Notes: generated by a model not told the origin, from the letters alone. DNA of 64,000 bases from Paenibacillus sanguinis 2301083 = DSM 16941 (GCF_000374825.1 NZ_KB895377.1:372001-436000); one strand, 5' to 3'. Shown: positions 8,501-18,459, counted from the first letter of the stretch. Made by a program: numbers and translations.

Positions 8501-9643
8501 ATGAAAGGCTGGATCAGGAAGGTTAGCGGTTGTACAGTCATTGTTTTGTTCGTGTTGTTGCTAGGGGGCTGTGGTGGGGCAAGTAATGACTTTAAGGCGG
8601 AATCATCAGCGGAAAATCGTGGTATGCCAGCAGCGGATATGGCTAATGAGGGTTCAAATCTGAATGAGGAATCCCTGGCATCCACCGGTCAGGCCAACGA
8701 TTCAGGCCATGCAACAGGAGGTGGCGCCGAGGCTGCAGCAGTGGGGCAGGGAGTGGCAGGTATACAAAGCCAAAATGCCACTCTCGATGCGGGTTTGCCT
8801 AAAAAGCTGATCTACCGGGCTAGTGTAGTCATGGAAGTCGCGGATTATGCCAAAACGCAAACGGAAATTCGCAATCTTATTGCGGTGAGCGGCGGGTATT
8901 TGGTGGAGTGGGATGAGGATCAGTCGCGATATGAATTGGGCGGAAACTTTGTATTGAAGGTTCCGGCTGATGGCTTCTCGACCTTCCTCGACCGTCTGGA
9001 GCAGCTTGAGCCGAAGTCTATGCAACGCAATATTCAGGGGCAAGATGTGTCGGAGCAATACGTAGATTTGGAGTCCCGGCTTAAGGTCAAGGAAGCGACG
9101 GAAGCCCGGTATTTGAAGTTCATGGAGGCGGCCACACAGTCGAAGCAGCTTGTGGAATACGTCAATGAACTGGAGCGGATTCAGACAGATATAGAGCAGA
9201 TCAAAGGAAAAATGCGTTATATCGATAGCAATGTAGCTTATTCCACGATAGAAATCCGGGTTTTTCAGCCGGATGCTGCCAAGCTGGCGATGATGGGGGA
9301 GAAGCCGGGCTTGCCGGAGCGGATGAAGAACGCGCTGAATGGCAGCATTGAGATGTTGTCATCGCTTGGGCAATGGCTGATCGTATTCCTTGCCGGGGTT
9401 TTGCCGCTGCTGGTGATTGCCTCCATTATTCTGGTGCCGGTATGTCTATACCGCCGCAAGACGCGCGAGCAGCGAGCGCAGCGCCGGGCTACCCGATTTA
9501 CGAGTAACAGACGATCGCTGACTCCTTACTCAGACCTCGGGAAGCCGGAGAAGGCTGCGGACTTGGGCACTGAGCAGGAAGAACTGCCATTAAACGAGTC
9601 GAAGGCCGATCTGAAGGACGAATCGGAAGGCAAGCCGGAATAA
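8501..9643 (+). CDS. DUF4349-domain lipoprotein
   Basis: A 380-residue predicted lipoprotein. It has a lipoprotein signal (basic start, hydrophobic run, lipobox LGGC with Cys near residue 24) and a Ser/Asn/Gly-rich linker to about residue 95. A DUF4349 domain follows (about 98-270: KKLIYRASVVMEVADY, NFVLKVPADGF, YVDLESRLKVKEATE, then a coiled coil). A transmembrane helix near 290-315 precedes a charged tail. It would therefore be anchored both by lipid and by the helix. The function of DUF4349 is unknown; homologues are often near stress or envelope genes. GGGGG precedes the ATG. Confidence 0.85.
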   Translation: MKGWIRKVSGCTVIVLFVLLLGGCGGASNDFKAESSAENRGMPAADMANEGSNLNEESLASTGQANDSGHATGGGAEAAAVGQGVAGIQSQNATLDAGLPKKLIYRASVVMEVADYAKTQTEIRNLIAVSGGYLVEWDEDQSRYELGGNFVLKVPADGFSTFLDRLEQLEPKSMQRNIQGQDVSEQYVDLESRLKVKEATEARYLKFMEAATQSKQLVEYVNELERIQTDIEQIKGKMRYIDSNVAYSTIEIRVFQPDAAKLAMMGEKPGLPERMKNALNGSIEMLSSLGQWLIVFLAGVLPLLVIASIILVPVCLYRRKTREQRAQRRATRFTSNRRSLTPYSDLGKPEKAADLGTEQEELPLNESKADLKDESEGKPE

Positions 9644-9767
9644 AGACATAAAAGTCCATGTATCAGATCACTTTATTATCGTTACTCCTCCTGGTTTAAA
9701 TAGTAGAATGAAAGAGAATTCCAGAACGATCAAAGTTAGATTGGAGAAATTCCAGGAGGATCATGAA

Positions 9768-11963
9768 ATGCCTATTTTCTTTGATGAAGCCAAAGGTCTT
9801 TTTCATCTGCAATCCCGACATACCAGCTATTTAATTCAATTGGTTCAGGGCTATGCTGCCCATGTGTATTTTGGCGCCAGGCTGCGCCATGGAAGCTACC
9901 TGGACGGAATGCTAACCTTTCAGGAACGGTCTTCCTTTAGCCCTAATCCGGTGCCGGAAGACAAATCGATCTCGCTGGATACGTTACCTCAGGAGTATCC
10001 ACAATACGGAACCAGTGATTTCCGTGGCCCTGCCTATCAGGTAAGACTGGGAAATGGAACACGCGTGACTGAACTGCTGTACCGCTCACACCGTATTGTT
10101 GCGGGTAAGCCGGCTTTGGAAGGCCTGCCTTCGGTATATACGGAGCGTGAGGAAGAAGCGGAAACCCTAGAACTGGAGCTATTTGATCATTATTCCGGCC
10201 TGACGGTGGTTTTGAGCTATTCTGTATTTGCTGATCTGGACGTGATTACGAGATCGGCCCGAATTACCAATAGCAGCGATACAGTCATGCAATTGGAGCG
10301 GGCATTGAGTGCTTCCGTGGATTTCCCCGATGATGACTATGATGCTTTGTATCTTTCCGGGGCCTGGGCTCGCGAGCGCCATGTGCAGCGGAGGCGGCTG
10401 GCTCCGGGTATAACGGGGATCAGCAGCAGCCGCGGCTCAAGCTCGCATCAATTAAACCCGTTTATTGCCTTGATGCGTCCGGATGCGACGGAAGCACAAG
10501 GTGAGGTGTATGGATTTAGCCTGGTATATAGCGGCAACTTTATCGCAAGTGCTGAGGTAGAGCAGTTTGGCTCAACCCGTTTATCCATCGGCATCAATCC
10601 GTTTGAGTTTAACTGGAGACTGGAAGCGGGGCAAAGCTTCCAGACGCCGGAAGCGGTCATGGTTTATTCCTCCCGTGGCCTCGGAGGTATGTCACGAACC
10701 TATCACCGGTTGTATCGTACTCGTCTATGTCGCGGACAACACCGTGATCAGGAACGACCCATACTCGTGAACAACTGGGAAGCGACTTATTTCGATTTTA
10801 ACGCGGACAAAATTGAAGCCATTGCCCAGGAGGGCGGCAAGCTGGGGCTCGAGCTGTTTGTGCTGGATGATGGCTGGTTTGGACGACGCGACAGCGATAA
10901 CAGCTCCTTGGGCGACTGGTTTGAAGACCGCCGCAAGCTACCGGAGGGGCTGGCGGATCTGGCTGGCCGAGTGAAAAAGACCGGCTTGCAATTTGGTCTT
11001 TGGTTCGAGCCGGAAATGGTGTCACCGGATAGTGACTTGTACCGGGCTCACCCGGACTGGTGCTTGCATGTACCAGGACGACGGCGGACAGAGGCCAGAG
11101 ACCAGCTTGTGCTGGATATGTCACGCAGCGATGTGCGCGAATATTTATATGAGCGGCTTAGCAGCATCTTCTCCACAGTGCCAATCTCTTATGTCAAATG
11201 GGATATGAATCGCAATATGACAGAGGTCGGCTCAGCGGCCAGTTCAGTTGAACGGCAAGGCGAGGTTGCCCATCGTTATATACTGGGTCTGTATGAGCTG
11301 CTGGAGCGCCTGACCAGCCAGTTCCCGCATATTTTATTTGAAAGCTGCTCCGGCGGGGGCGGACGCTTTGATCCCGGCATGCTGTACTATATGCCGCAAA
11401 CCTGGACAAGCGACGATACCGATGGGGTGGAGCGTTTGAAAATTCAATATGGCACAAGTATTGTGTATCCGGTGTCGACGATGGGAGCCCATGTCTCTGC
11501 CGTACCGAACCATCAAGTTGAGCGGATCACTCCACTTTCATTCCGCGGCGCTGTGGCCATGTCCGGAAATTTTGGATATGAGCTGGATTTGACCCGCTTT
11601 ACGGAAGAAGAGAAGGGGATCGTCAAGGAGCAAATTGCGCTATATAAGGAAATACGACACTTGGTGCAGCAAGGGGAATTATATCGCTTGCAAAGCCCGT
11701 TTACGGGCAATGAGACGTCCTGGATGTTCGTCAGCCCTGACCAAAGTGAAGCCCTCTTGTTTTATTTCCGCGTGTTGGCTGAGCCAAACGGCCCGCTGCT
11801 GCGTGTAAAGCTGGACGGGCTTGATCCTGGCAGAGACTATGAGGTGCTAGGCAGTGGAGAGATATACGGTGGAGATCGCTTGATGCAGGCCGGTTTATCC
11901 ATGGCCTCGGCGCGGGGTGATTTCAGCAGCCGGATAGTGCGCTTGAGAGCGGTTAGCTTCTAA
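9768..11963 (+). CDS. Alpha-galactosidase, GH36
   Basis: A 731-residue family GH36 enzyme hydrolysing terminal alpha-1,6-galactose from melibiose, raffinose or stachyose. An N-terminal beta-supersandwich (about residues 1-300) leads into the barrel. The nucleophile is in YVKWDMNRN (Asp near 479) and the acid/base in TSDDTDGVER (Asp near 549-550). VLDDGWFGRRDSDNSSLGDW and GLWFEPEMVSPDSDL are classical substrate-site segments. The ATG at 9768 has AGGAGGA 7 bases upstream, and the length equals that of known RafA-type enzymes; an ATG at 9708 would add 20 residues. There is no signal peptide. It is a single gene closed by the hairpin at 12011-12058. Confidence 0.95.
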   Translation: MPIFFDEAKGLFHLQSRHTSYLIQLVQGYAAHVYFGARLRHGSYLDGMLTFQERSSFSPNPVPEDKSISLDTLPQEYPQYGTSDFRGPAYQVRLGNGTRVTELLYRSHRIVAGKPALEGLPSVYTEREEEAETLELELFDHYSGLTVVLSYSVFADLDVITRSARITNSSDTVMQLERALSASVDFPDDDYDALYLSGAWARERHVQRRRLAPGITGISSSRGSSSHQLNPFIALMRPDATEAQGEVYGFSLVYSGNFIASAEVEQFGSTRLSIGINPFEFNWRLEAGQSFQTPEAVMVYSSRGLGGMSRTYHRLYRTRLCRGQHRDQERPILVNNWEATYFDFNADKIEAIAQEGGKLGLELFVLDDGWFGRRDSDNSSLGDWFEDRRKLPEGLADLAGRVKKTGLQFGLWFEPEMVSPDSDLYRAHPDWCLHVPGRRRTEARDQLVLDMSRSDVREYLYERLSSIFSTVPISYVKWDMNRNMTEVGSAASSVERQGEVAHRYILGLYELLERLTSQFPHILFESCSGGGGRFDPGMLYYMPQTWTSDDTDGVERLKIQYGTSIVYPVSTMGAHVSAVPNHQVERITPLSFRGAVAMSGNFGYELDLTRFTEEEKGIVKEQIALYKEIRHLVQQGELYRLQSPFTGNETSWMFVSPDQSEALLFYFRVLAEPNGPLLRVKLDGLDPGRDYEVLGSGEIYGGDRLMQAGLSMASARGDFSSRIVRLRAVSF

Positions 11964-12010
11964 GCCAATCCAAGCTGAGCGGTATACCACTACACACATC
12001 ATATAAGATA

Positions 12011-12058
12011 AAAGGAACCTTGAGACCACGGGAATCGTGGGATCCAAGGTTCCTTTTT
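12011..12058. terminator. Bidirectional terminator
   Basis: AAGGAACCTTG at the left pairs with CAAGGTTCCTT at the right, with A and T runs on both sides. It serves the GH36 gene from the left and the chemotaxis receptor gene from the right. Confidence 0.8.
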
Positions 12059-12068
12059 CATCACGCTT

Positions 12069-13319
12069 TTAGAATTTGAAAATATGTATCGTTTTCTGCA
12101 GTTGGAATACAGCGTTCTTCATCGCTTCCGTCTCATCGGCCATAGCTTGGATGGAGGTGATTTGCTCATTCATGGATGCAGAGACCTCCTGGGTGGCCGC
12201 TGCAGATTGCTCGGTAATGGCTGAAATGTTCTGAATGGCGGCAGAGATGCCTTGAGCACTTTCCAGCATGGCTTCGCTTTCCTTAGAGAAGGCCGCCATC
12301 TCTTCGGTAATATATTGAAAGCTATGGACGATATCCTGGAAAATTTGCTCTGCTTCTTGAATCATCCCGCTTTGTTGCTGGACTACCTCTTCATTGATCT
12401 TGATGTTATGCTCGGCTTGCTGCACATCCTGCTCAATACTGCGAACGAGTCCAAAGACCTCCTTCGTGGAAGCTGTGGATTCCTCAGCAAGCTTGCGGAC
12501 CTCGTGAGCGACAACCGCAAAGCCGGCGCCATGCTCCCCGGCTCGGGCTGCTTCAATGGATGCGTTCAGAGATAAGAGGTTAGTCTGCTCGGCGATCTCT
12601 GAAATCGTCGCAGTAATCCGTGTAATGCCTTGGGCATTTCTGGCCAGAGCATCGATAGATTCAGCTACCTTCTCCGTAGCTTCGATGTTCTTGCGCATAC
12701 CGTCGGCCTGACGTGAAACCGACTCGCGTCCGCGTTCTACAAGCTCCAGAGTTTCCGAGGAACGCTTGTTCATTTCCCGGGTAGACTCCGTATAATTGGT
12801 GACCTTAAGCTCAATCTCGCGGGTGGCATCCTTCATGCCGCCGACATCCTCCGAAATGGCGTTAGCACCAAGTGCAAGCTCATTGGAGGAATGGGTGACC
12901 TGGGTCATGACTTCGATCAACTGTTGGTTCCGATCCGAGATGCTGCGGCTGGAATCCATGACCTTGCGGGTAATATCCGAAGTCTCTTGCAGAATCTTCC
13001 GCAGCTTGTCCACCATGCTGTTGAAGGAGCGGTTAAGCTCATCCATGCCGCCGGTTTCCATGATGCGTCCGGTGAAATCACCCTTGGCAATCTTGGCGGA
13101 GGCATTGGAGATGTCGGAGAAGGAATCCGTGAGCACCTTCTTGACGTAGTTTGACAGAGGGTAAGTAAGCGCTGCCAAAACAACCACTAATAAAAGACCA
13201 ACAAAGATATGTCCTAACACGATAAAGACCAGCAAAGCAGGGATAGCGAACAGCGCTGCGACCATGTAGCATGCGGCTGTGATCTTGCGCGCGAGGGGGA
13301 GCCGATTAAACCATGACAT
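12069..13319 (-). CDS. Methyl-accepting chemotaxis protein without an external sensor domain
   Basis: A 416-residue chemoreceptor. Two hydrophobic helices sit almost back to back (about residues 15-55), so there is no room for an extracellular ligand domain. A HAMP-like linker follows ([20 protein letters not shown]), then a long coiled-coil signalling domain. It contains the highly conserved hairpin tip, [19 protein letters not shown] and [16 protein letters not shown], which binds CheA and CheW. The ATG at 13319 has AAGGAGGT about 10 bases upstream; a start at 13379 would add 20 residues. It probably senses an internal or membrane signal. Confidence 0.92.
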   Translation of the reverse strand: MSWFNRLPLARKITAACYMVAALFAIPALLVFIVLGHIFVGLLLVVVLAALTYPLSNYVKKVLTDSFSDISNASAKIAKGDFTGRIMETGGMDELNRSFNSMVDKLRKILQETSDITRKVMDSSRSISDRNQQLIEVMTQVTHSSNELALGANAISEDVGGMKDATREIELKVTNYTESTREMNKRSSETLELVERGRESVSRQADGMRKNIEATEKVAESIDALARNAQGITRITATISEIAEQTNLLSLNASIEAARAGEHGAGFAVVAHEVRKLAEESTASTKEVFGLVRSIEQDVQQAEHNIKINEEVVQQQSGMIQEAEQIFQDIVHSFQYITEEMAAFSKESEAMLESAQGISAAIQNISAITEQSAAATQEVSASMNEQITSIQAMADETEAMKNAVFQLQKTIHIFKF

Positions 13320-13454
13320 TGGGATCAAGACCTCCTTGGAAAATAGGTTAATTATACCATTGATTATAGCACCTGGCATGCCAAATGGTATAGAACTAAA
13401 AACCCCCTTGAATCAATCGGATGCAAGGGGGACTGAAAGAGAGTTTATGAGATT

Positions 13455-15896
13455 TTAGCCAAGCACAACTTCAACCTGATGAATGGCGCCATCGCCTGCC
13501 GGCTTGATGATATTGCCTTCAATAGATTGACCATCAACCGTGATGCTGGCTACGCCTTTTTCAACATGATTAGGGTTGCTTACCTTGATGACGTAGGTAT
13601 CTCCACGGAATACGCGAGTGATCTCATAGCCGTCCCAAGCCGCCGGGATGCAAGGGTCAACCTTCAGACCGGCAAAATCTGCTTGCACGCCGAGGATGGC
13701 TTGCGTAATAGCTACATAGTTCCAGGCAGCTGTTCCGGTGAGCCAGGAGTTTTTGGCTTCGCCATGACGCACGGCATCTTTACCGGCAATCATTTGCGAG
13801 TAGACATAAGGCTCCATACGGTGAATCTCGCTGATCTCCTCCAGATAAGCAGGGGCAATCTTTGCGTAGACGTCGAAGGCCCGGTTGCCATGTCCAAGCA
13901 CCGTCTCCGCAATCATGATCCACGGGTTATTATGGCAGAAAATACCGGCATTCTCCTTGTAGCCTGGCGGATAAGTGGAGATTTCGCCCAGATTCAAGTA
14001 ATACTTGGAATATGGCGGTTGTTGCAGGACGATGCCGTATTTGGTATCCAGACGTTCCTCGACAGAGGTAAGCGCCTTGGCCGCTAGACCTTCCTCTACA
14101 CCGATACCAGCCATAACACAAATGCCTTGAGGTTCAATAAAGATTTGACCTTCTTCATTTTCCTTGCTGCCAATCTTCTCGCCGTAATGATCGTAGGCCC
14201 GCAGGAACCAATCACCGTCAAAGCCATGCTCCAGTGTAGTCTTGCGCATTTCCTCCGTTAGCTTGAGGGCTTCGCCAGCTTCGGAATCCAGTCCACGCAT
14301 CCGGCAAATTTCCGCAAAATCAGGGCCAACAAAGACGAACAGGCCGGCAATAAAGACAGATTCCGCAACGCGGCCTTCAATATTAGCTGTAGTCTGGAAC
14401 GATTCGCCCGGCTCTTTGGAGAAGCAGTTAAGGTTGAGGCAGTCATTCCAGTCCGCACGTCCGATTAACGGCAAGCCGTGTGGCCCAAGGTTATGCACGA
14501 CGTGATAGAAGGAACGCTTCAAGTGCTCGAACAGGGTAGCCGTATTGTCCGGATTGCTGTCGAATGGCACCTGTTCCTCCAAGATGCTTACATCGCCGGT
14601 TTCCTTTATATATGCTGCGGTTCCGAGTATCAGCCACAACGGATCATCGTTAAAGCCACTGCCAACCTCGTTGTTGCCTTTTTTGGTGAGCGGTTGATAT
14701 TGGTGATAGGCGCTGCCGTCCTCAAACTGAGTAGCGGCGATATCGAGAATGCGCTCCTTGGCCCGCTCCGGAATTTGATGCACGAAGCCAAGCAAATCCT
14801 GGTTGGAGTCGCGGAAGCCCATGCCGCGCCCGATACCGGATTCGAAATAGGAAGCGGAACGCGACATGTTGAAGGTAACCATACATTGATACGGATTCCA
14901 AATGTTCACCATCCGGTTCAACTTATCGTCGCCACTGTTGATTTGATACTTGGACAGCAAGTTATCCCAATAGGCAGCTAAATCGCTTAATGCCTGATCT
15001 ACATCGGCGTCAGTGGCGAATTTCTCAATCATTTCAAGCGCTGGCTTCTTGTTGATGACACCAAGCGATTCCCATTTGTCCTCTTCCGGTACTTCTACGT
15101 AGCCGAGAATGAAGATGAGGCTTTGTTCTTCGCCTGGGGCCAGCTTTAACACCACTTCATGAGAGCCGATCGGCGACCAGCCGCTGGCTACCGAATTGGA
15201 GGCTTTGCCCTGAACAACAACCTGCGGCTCGTGAAGCCCGTTGTACAATCCGACAAATGCTTCACGGTCGGTATCAAATCCGTCAATGTCGCGGTTCACA
15301 GAATAGAAGGCGTAATGATTCCGGCGCTCCCGATATTCGGTCTTATGATAGATAACCGAGTCGAGGACTTCAACTTCACCGGTACTCAGATTGCGCTGGA
15401 AGTTCGTCATATCGTCTTGAGCGTTCCACAGGCAAAATTCAGCAAAGGAGAAGAGGGATACCTTCTTGGCGGCCGAGCTTGTATTCTTCACGGTCAAACG
15501 GTGAACTTCGGCGTTGTGCCCCAGCGGAATAAAGGCTAATTGGGTTACCGAGATGCCGCCACGTTCTCCAGTAATCGAGGTATATCCCAAGCCGTGCCGA
15601 CATTCATAGCTATCCAGGTCGCGCTTGACTGGCATCCAGCCCGGGGTCCAGAAGTCATCGTTATCATGATCGCGCAGATAGTAGTAACGGCCGCCGGTAT
15701 CCAGCGGAATATTATTATAGCGGTAACGAGTCAATCTGCGCAGCCGGGCATCGCGGTAAAATGTATAGCCACCGGCAGTATTGGAAATCAGTCCGAAAAA
15801 TTGTTCATTCCCCAGGTAATTGATCCATGGATACGGGGTTTGCGGTGTATGAATCACATACTCTTTACGTTGATCGTCAAATGCTCCAAATTTCAT
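13455..15896 (-). CDS. Cellobiose phosphorylase, GH94
   Basis: An 813-residue inverting phosphorylase: cellobiose plus phosphate gives glucose 1-phosphate plus glucose in the cytoplasm. From memory it aligns along its whole length with characterised cellobiose phosphorylases, for example [51 protein letters not shown] and [19 protein letters not shown]. The catalytic acid is in [13 protein letters not shown] (Asp near 485). The ATG at 15896 has GGGAG about 10 bases upstream. A promoter (TTGACT 15943-15938, CACAAT 15921-15916, minus strand) with the LacI-type operator in its spacer fits this start and not the ATG at 15917. The repressor gene lies next upstream. Confidence 0.93.
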   Translation of the reverse strand: MKFGAFDDQRKEYVIHTPQTPYPWINYLGNEQFFGLISNTAGGYTFYRDARLRRLTRYRYNNIPLDTGGRYYYLRDHDNDDFWTPGWMPVKRDLDSYECRHGLGYTSITGERGGISVTQLAFIPLGHNAEVHRLTVKNTSSAAKKVSLFSFAEFCLWNAQDDMTNFQRNLSTGEVEVLDSVIYHKTEYRERRNHYAFYSVNRDIDGFDTDREAFVGLYNGLHEPQVVVQGKASNSVASGWSPIGSHEVVLKLAPGEEQSLIFILGYVEVPEEDKWESLGVINKKPALEMIEKFATDADVDQALSDLAAYWDNLLSKYQINSGDDKLNRMVNIWNPYQCMVTFNMSRSASYFESGIGRGMGFRDSNQDLLGFVHQIPERAKERILDIAATQFEDGSAYHQYQPLTKKGNNEVGSGFNDDPLWLILGTAAYIKETGDVSILEEQVPFDSNPDNTATLFEHLKRSFYHVVHNLGPHGLPLIGRADWNDCLNLNCFSKEPGESFQTTANIEGRVAESVFIAGLFVFVGPDFAEICRMRGLDSEAGEALKLTEEMRKTTLEHGFDGDWFLRAYDHYGEKIGSKENEEGQIFIEPQGICVMAGIGVEEGLAAKALTSVEERLDTKYGIVLQQPPYSKYYLNLGEISTYPPGYKENAGIFCHNNPWIMIAETVLGHGNRAFDVYAKIAPAYLEEISEIHRMEPYVYSQMIAGKDAVRHGEAKNSWLTGTAAWNYVAITQAILGVQADFAGLKVDPCIPAAWDGYEITRVFRGDTYVIKVSNPNHVEKGVASITVDGQSIEGNIIKPAGDGAIHQVEVVLG

Positions 15897-15920
15897 GAAT
15901 TGGACTCTCCCTTCCATTGT

Positions 15921-15934
15921 GAACGCGCGTTTAT
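15921..15934 (-). promoter_or_regulatory. LacI-type operator inside the GH94 promoter
   Basis: GAACGCGCGTTTAT contains the shared core AACGCGCGTT. On the minus strand it occupies the spacer between a TTGACT -35 (15943-15938) and a CACAAT -10 (15921-15916), a position where a bound repressor would block RNA polymerase. Confidence 0.75.
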
Positions 15935-15990
15935 TTTAGTCAAATACACACTCCATCCACCTTGAAGGGGAGGGAGGTGCCGTAATACTG

Positions 15991-17043
15991 TTACTTGGCG
16001 GGGGGCTTGCAGGAGTCTCTCACCTCCAAGCGGGTTGGAAAGCTGATAGTACTGAAGGCAGGCTGCTTTGTTTCGCACAACTCGATCACCTTCAAAACGG
16101 CCGCCTTGGCCATTTCGTCAACGGGAAGACGGACGGTGGTTAGCTTTGGGGTGATCCTTGAAGCCAACTCAACATCGTCAAAGCCGATGACGGATAGCTG
16201 ATCGGGTACGCTTATTCCACGCTCTGCAAACGCTCCCATGGCAATCATGGCCATATCGTCGTTGGAACAAAATAGGGCCGTGGGCAGGGAATCTTGATCC
16301 ACCAGTCTATGCGCTTCACGGTGGGCACTTTCTTTCAGGAATTCCCCTTCCAGAATGTATTCATCCCGTAGCGGCAAACCGTATTTGTCAAGCGTGTGTT
16401 CAAAAGCGAGATAGCGTTCGCGACCCGAATGTGTGTTCATGCGGCCCTTCATAATCCCGATTTCACGGTGTCCCAGCTCAATGAGATACTCAATGGCCTG
16501 AACCGTGCCCTCATAGTCCATAGAATTAATGATGGCCAGATGATTTTTATTCAGACGCTCGGCCATAATTTCAGAAATGTCGTAATCAATCAGCACCAGG
16601 GGCGCATCTTGTCCGACCATCTCTCGAACCAGCTCGATGTCCTTCTGCGTACCTACAAGAATCCCGCCGTCAATCCGTTTTTGCTGAAAGGCTTGCTTCA
16701 CCTTCTGGAAGTCGCCAGGCGAATACACCGTATGAATCAGTACATAGAACCCGCGGGCATTGGCCGTGTCAACGACCATGTCGACAATCGGGGCGAAGTA
16801 GCTGTTCTGGTAAATCCGGCTGGTATCTTCCTTCTCGGTCATACTGATGGCGAAGAGACCAATCGTATCCGTTCGTTTGCCTGCGAGCGCTCTGGCGAAG
16901 CTGTTAGGCTCGTAATGATGCTGCTCGATCACCTGGAGCACTTTAGCTTTCGTAGCCTCTGGAACATTCGGATAATTGTTGATGACCCGTGATACGGTAC
17001 TGCGGGACACCCCGGCTAATTTTGCTATATCTTCGCTGCGCAT
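15991..17043 (-). CDS. LacI-family transcriptional regulator
   Basis: A 350-residue repressor-type protein. The N-terminal helix-turn-helix and hinge (RSEDIAKLAGVSRSTVSRVI, then AGKRTDTIGLF near residue 60) are followed by a periplasmic-binding-protein-like sugar-sensing domain (about 62-340, with FCSNDDMAMIAMGAFAERG and LSVIGFDDVELA). It lies directly upstream of the cellobiose phosphorylase gene on the same strand. A perfect palindrome of the same operator class sits 19 bases before its own start, so it is probably autoregulated and also controls the GH94 gene and the permuted GH3 gene at 5564. The inducer is inferred to be cellobiose or a related glucoside. Confidence 0.93.
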   Translation of the reverse strand: MRSEDIAKLAGVSRSTVSRVINNYPNVPEATKAKVLQVIEQHHYEPNSFARALAGKRTDTIGLFAISMTEKEDTSRIYQNSYFAPIVDMVVDTANARGFYVLIHTVYSPGDFQKVKQAFQQKRIDGGILVGTQKDIELVREMVGQDAPLVLIDYDISEIMAERLNKNHLAIINSMDYEGTVQAIEYLIELGHREIGIMKGRMNTHSGRERYLAFEHTLDKYGLPLRDEYILEGEFLKESAHREAHRLVDQDSLPTALFCSNDDMAMIAMGAFAERGISVPDQLSVIGFDDVELASRITPKLTTVRLPVDEMAKAAVLKVIELCETKQPAFSTISFPTRLEVRDSCKPPAK

Positions 17044-17062
17044 AAGGTTGTCCCCACTTTCG

Positions 17063-17076
17063 TAAACGCGCGTTTA
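17063..17076 (-). promoter_or_regulatory. LacI-type operator before the regulator gene
   Basis: A perfect 14-bp palindrome TAAACGCGCGTTTA. It is the best-conserved of the three copies and probably serves autoregulation. Confidence 0.75.
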
Positions 17077-17135
17077 TATCGTTATTGTAAGACATTGCCT
17101 ACAAATAATCAATGAATAAAAATTTTATCATAATT

Positions 17136-17303
17136 GTTCAAAAGGGCAGCTTTTCAGCACCAAGAAGGTTGGATGAAGCTAGGGACTGAGTAGCGGAGCA
17201 TACGTAGTGGGTACGTGAGCAACGGAAGTCCCGGGTGAATTCAAGATTCGACGCCAAATCTACTTCCAGAATCGTTTCGTGATCAAAAGCTGACTTTTTG
17301 AAC
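17136..17303. repeat. 168-bp inverted-repeat element, MITE-like
   Basis: The ends are 24-nt imperfect terminal inverted repeats: GTTCAAAAGGGCAGCTTTTC... at 17136-17159 and the inverted copy ending GCTGACTTTTTGAAC at 17280-17303; by my alignment 20 of 24 positions match. Inside, GGGACT (17182-17187) pairs with AGTCCC (17227-17232), and ACGTA/TACGT forms an inner hairpin. No open reading frame is present. The sequence looks like a repeat family I associate with Paenibacillus genomes, but copy number cannot be judged here. It could be a non-autonomous transposon or a structured RNA element. Confidence 0.65.
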
Positions 17304-17310
17304 TACATCT

Positions 17311-17340
17311 AAAAAATAAGGCGGCTATTCGGCCGCCTTG
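17311..17340 (-). terminator. Terminator of the J-domain-like gene
   Basis: AAGGCGGC / GCCGCCTT with a 6-nt loop, then TTATTTTTTAG on the minus strand. The stem overlaps the 3' end of the gene. Confidence 0.75.
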
Positions 17341-18239
17341 GGGATAGACTCCAGATATTTCTTGATCATATGGAGGGCTTTATCTTTATTTTGAATATCA
17401 GCACGCAAAGAGACGATCACTTCAGAGCCGCTTAGAGGCAACTCATCGAGTAAAGTGCTGTCGGATATGTCGATGCCGTACAAATGCTCGGCGCCATCGT
17501 CTTCAGATATGGCCTTGACCATGTTGTCTTCTGTCAATAGGGGCTGAAGTTCTCCGGCGGCATCTTCATCGAGGTTATAGAAGGCTCCGCCACCACCCAG
17601 CCAATCAAAGGAAGCCTTGTCGGTAATATAAATATCCGGACTTGATGTTGCCACAACAGCCATAGCTTTTTGCTGATAGGCAATATCAGCACTTCCGGCC
17701 TCACCTTGAAGCGGAAGATACACCAGTTCAAGCTCCAATCTCTGAAATTCGGGAATCTGGGCGGTCATGGCTTGTTCCAGTGCAGGTGTTCCCCCCGCAG
17801 CCTCATCGGCCATATAGTTGCCAATCATCAGGATGGACAGATCGATGGGAGGGAGGGCGGCGAGGCGTTTCTGTTCCTCGCGATGATCCAGATAGGCTGT
17901 GGTTCCATAGATCAGAGCAGCGATCACCACCAGCCCAATGATGACATAATGCTTGTACAACCTGAAGAAATCATCCATTTTCTCGGCAGGTCCGGCCAGC
18001 TTGCCCCACTTGCGAAAGCGCTCGCGGCTCATCTCGGCAATTTTCCCTTGCTTCTCAGCCTGTACAATTAATTTGTACGCTTCAAGCTTGCGTTCGTTTT
18101 GCGCTTTGTCCTGTGCACTTATGTTGCGAGAGCGGGATTGGCGTAGTAGAACATCAGCTACCCGCTCAACCTCCTCGCGAGAAGCATTTTCAGGTAGACC
18201 CAGCAGCTTGTAGGCCTGTTTCAATTCGTCCTTGTTCAT
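17325..18239 (-). CDS. Single-pass membrane protein with a J-domain-like N-terminus, unknown function
   Basis: A 304-residue protein I do not recognise as a named family. Residues 1-70 read like a J-domain (ELKQAYKLLGLPENASREEV) but lack the HPD tripeptide needed to stimulate Hsp70. A transmembrane helix follows at about 97-117 (HYVIIGLVVIAALIYG). The extracytoplasmic part (about 120-304) contains LPPIDLSILMIGNYM and TSSPDIYITDKASFDWL, which faintly resemble extracellular solute-binding proteins. The gene lies between two members of an inverted-repeat element (17136-17303 and 18355-18410). It could be a membrane-tethered sensor, but this is a guess. Confidence 0.6.
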   Translation of the reverse strand: MNKDELKQAYKLLGLPENASREEVERVADVLLRQSRSRNISAQDKAQNERKLEAYKLIVQAEKQGKIAEMSRERFRKWGKLAGPAEKMDDFFRLYKHYVIIGLVVIAALIYGTTAYLDHREEQKRLAALPPIDLSILMIGNYMADEAAGGTPALEQAMTAQIPEFQRLELELVYLPLQGEAGSADIAYQQKAMAVVATSSPDIYITDKASFDWLGGGGAFYNLDEDAAGELQPLLTEDNMVKAISEDDGAEHLYGIDISDSTLLDELPLSGSEVIVSLRADIQNKDKALHMIKKYLESIPKAAE

Positions 18240-18354
18240 CTCGTTCTCCCCTAGAATTCATTCCATTTTATATGTACAAATATTATATAGAAAATGGCGC
18301 TTACATTCATTATACTTTGTATTTGAAGCGAAGGGAAATTCCCTTTAAGTGCGA

Positions 18355-18410
18355 GTTCAAAAAGTCGAATTTGCAGGACCGAGGCTTATGCTTGCGATGA
18401 CTTTTTGAAT
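18355..18410. repeat. Short element with the same inverted ends as the 168-bp repeat
   Basis: GTTCAAAAAGTC at 18355-18366 is inverted at 18399-18410 with one mismatch. The end sequence is that of the right arm of the element at 17136-17303. It may be an internally deleted copy, or serve as a hairpin 5' of the J-domain-like gene. Confidence 0.5.
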
Positions 18411-18429
18411 TACTTCATCAAGAAACGAA

Positions 18430-18459
18430 AGAAAAAGCCGGAAGGCTCCAGGCTTCCGA
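18430..18459 (-). terminator. Terminator of the NlpC/P60 gene
   Basis: CGGAAG / CTTCCG stem (18453-18458 and 18439-18444) followed on the minus strand by GCTTTTTCTTT. Confidence 0.7.
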
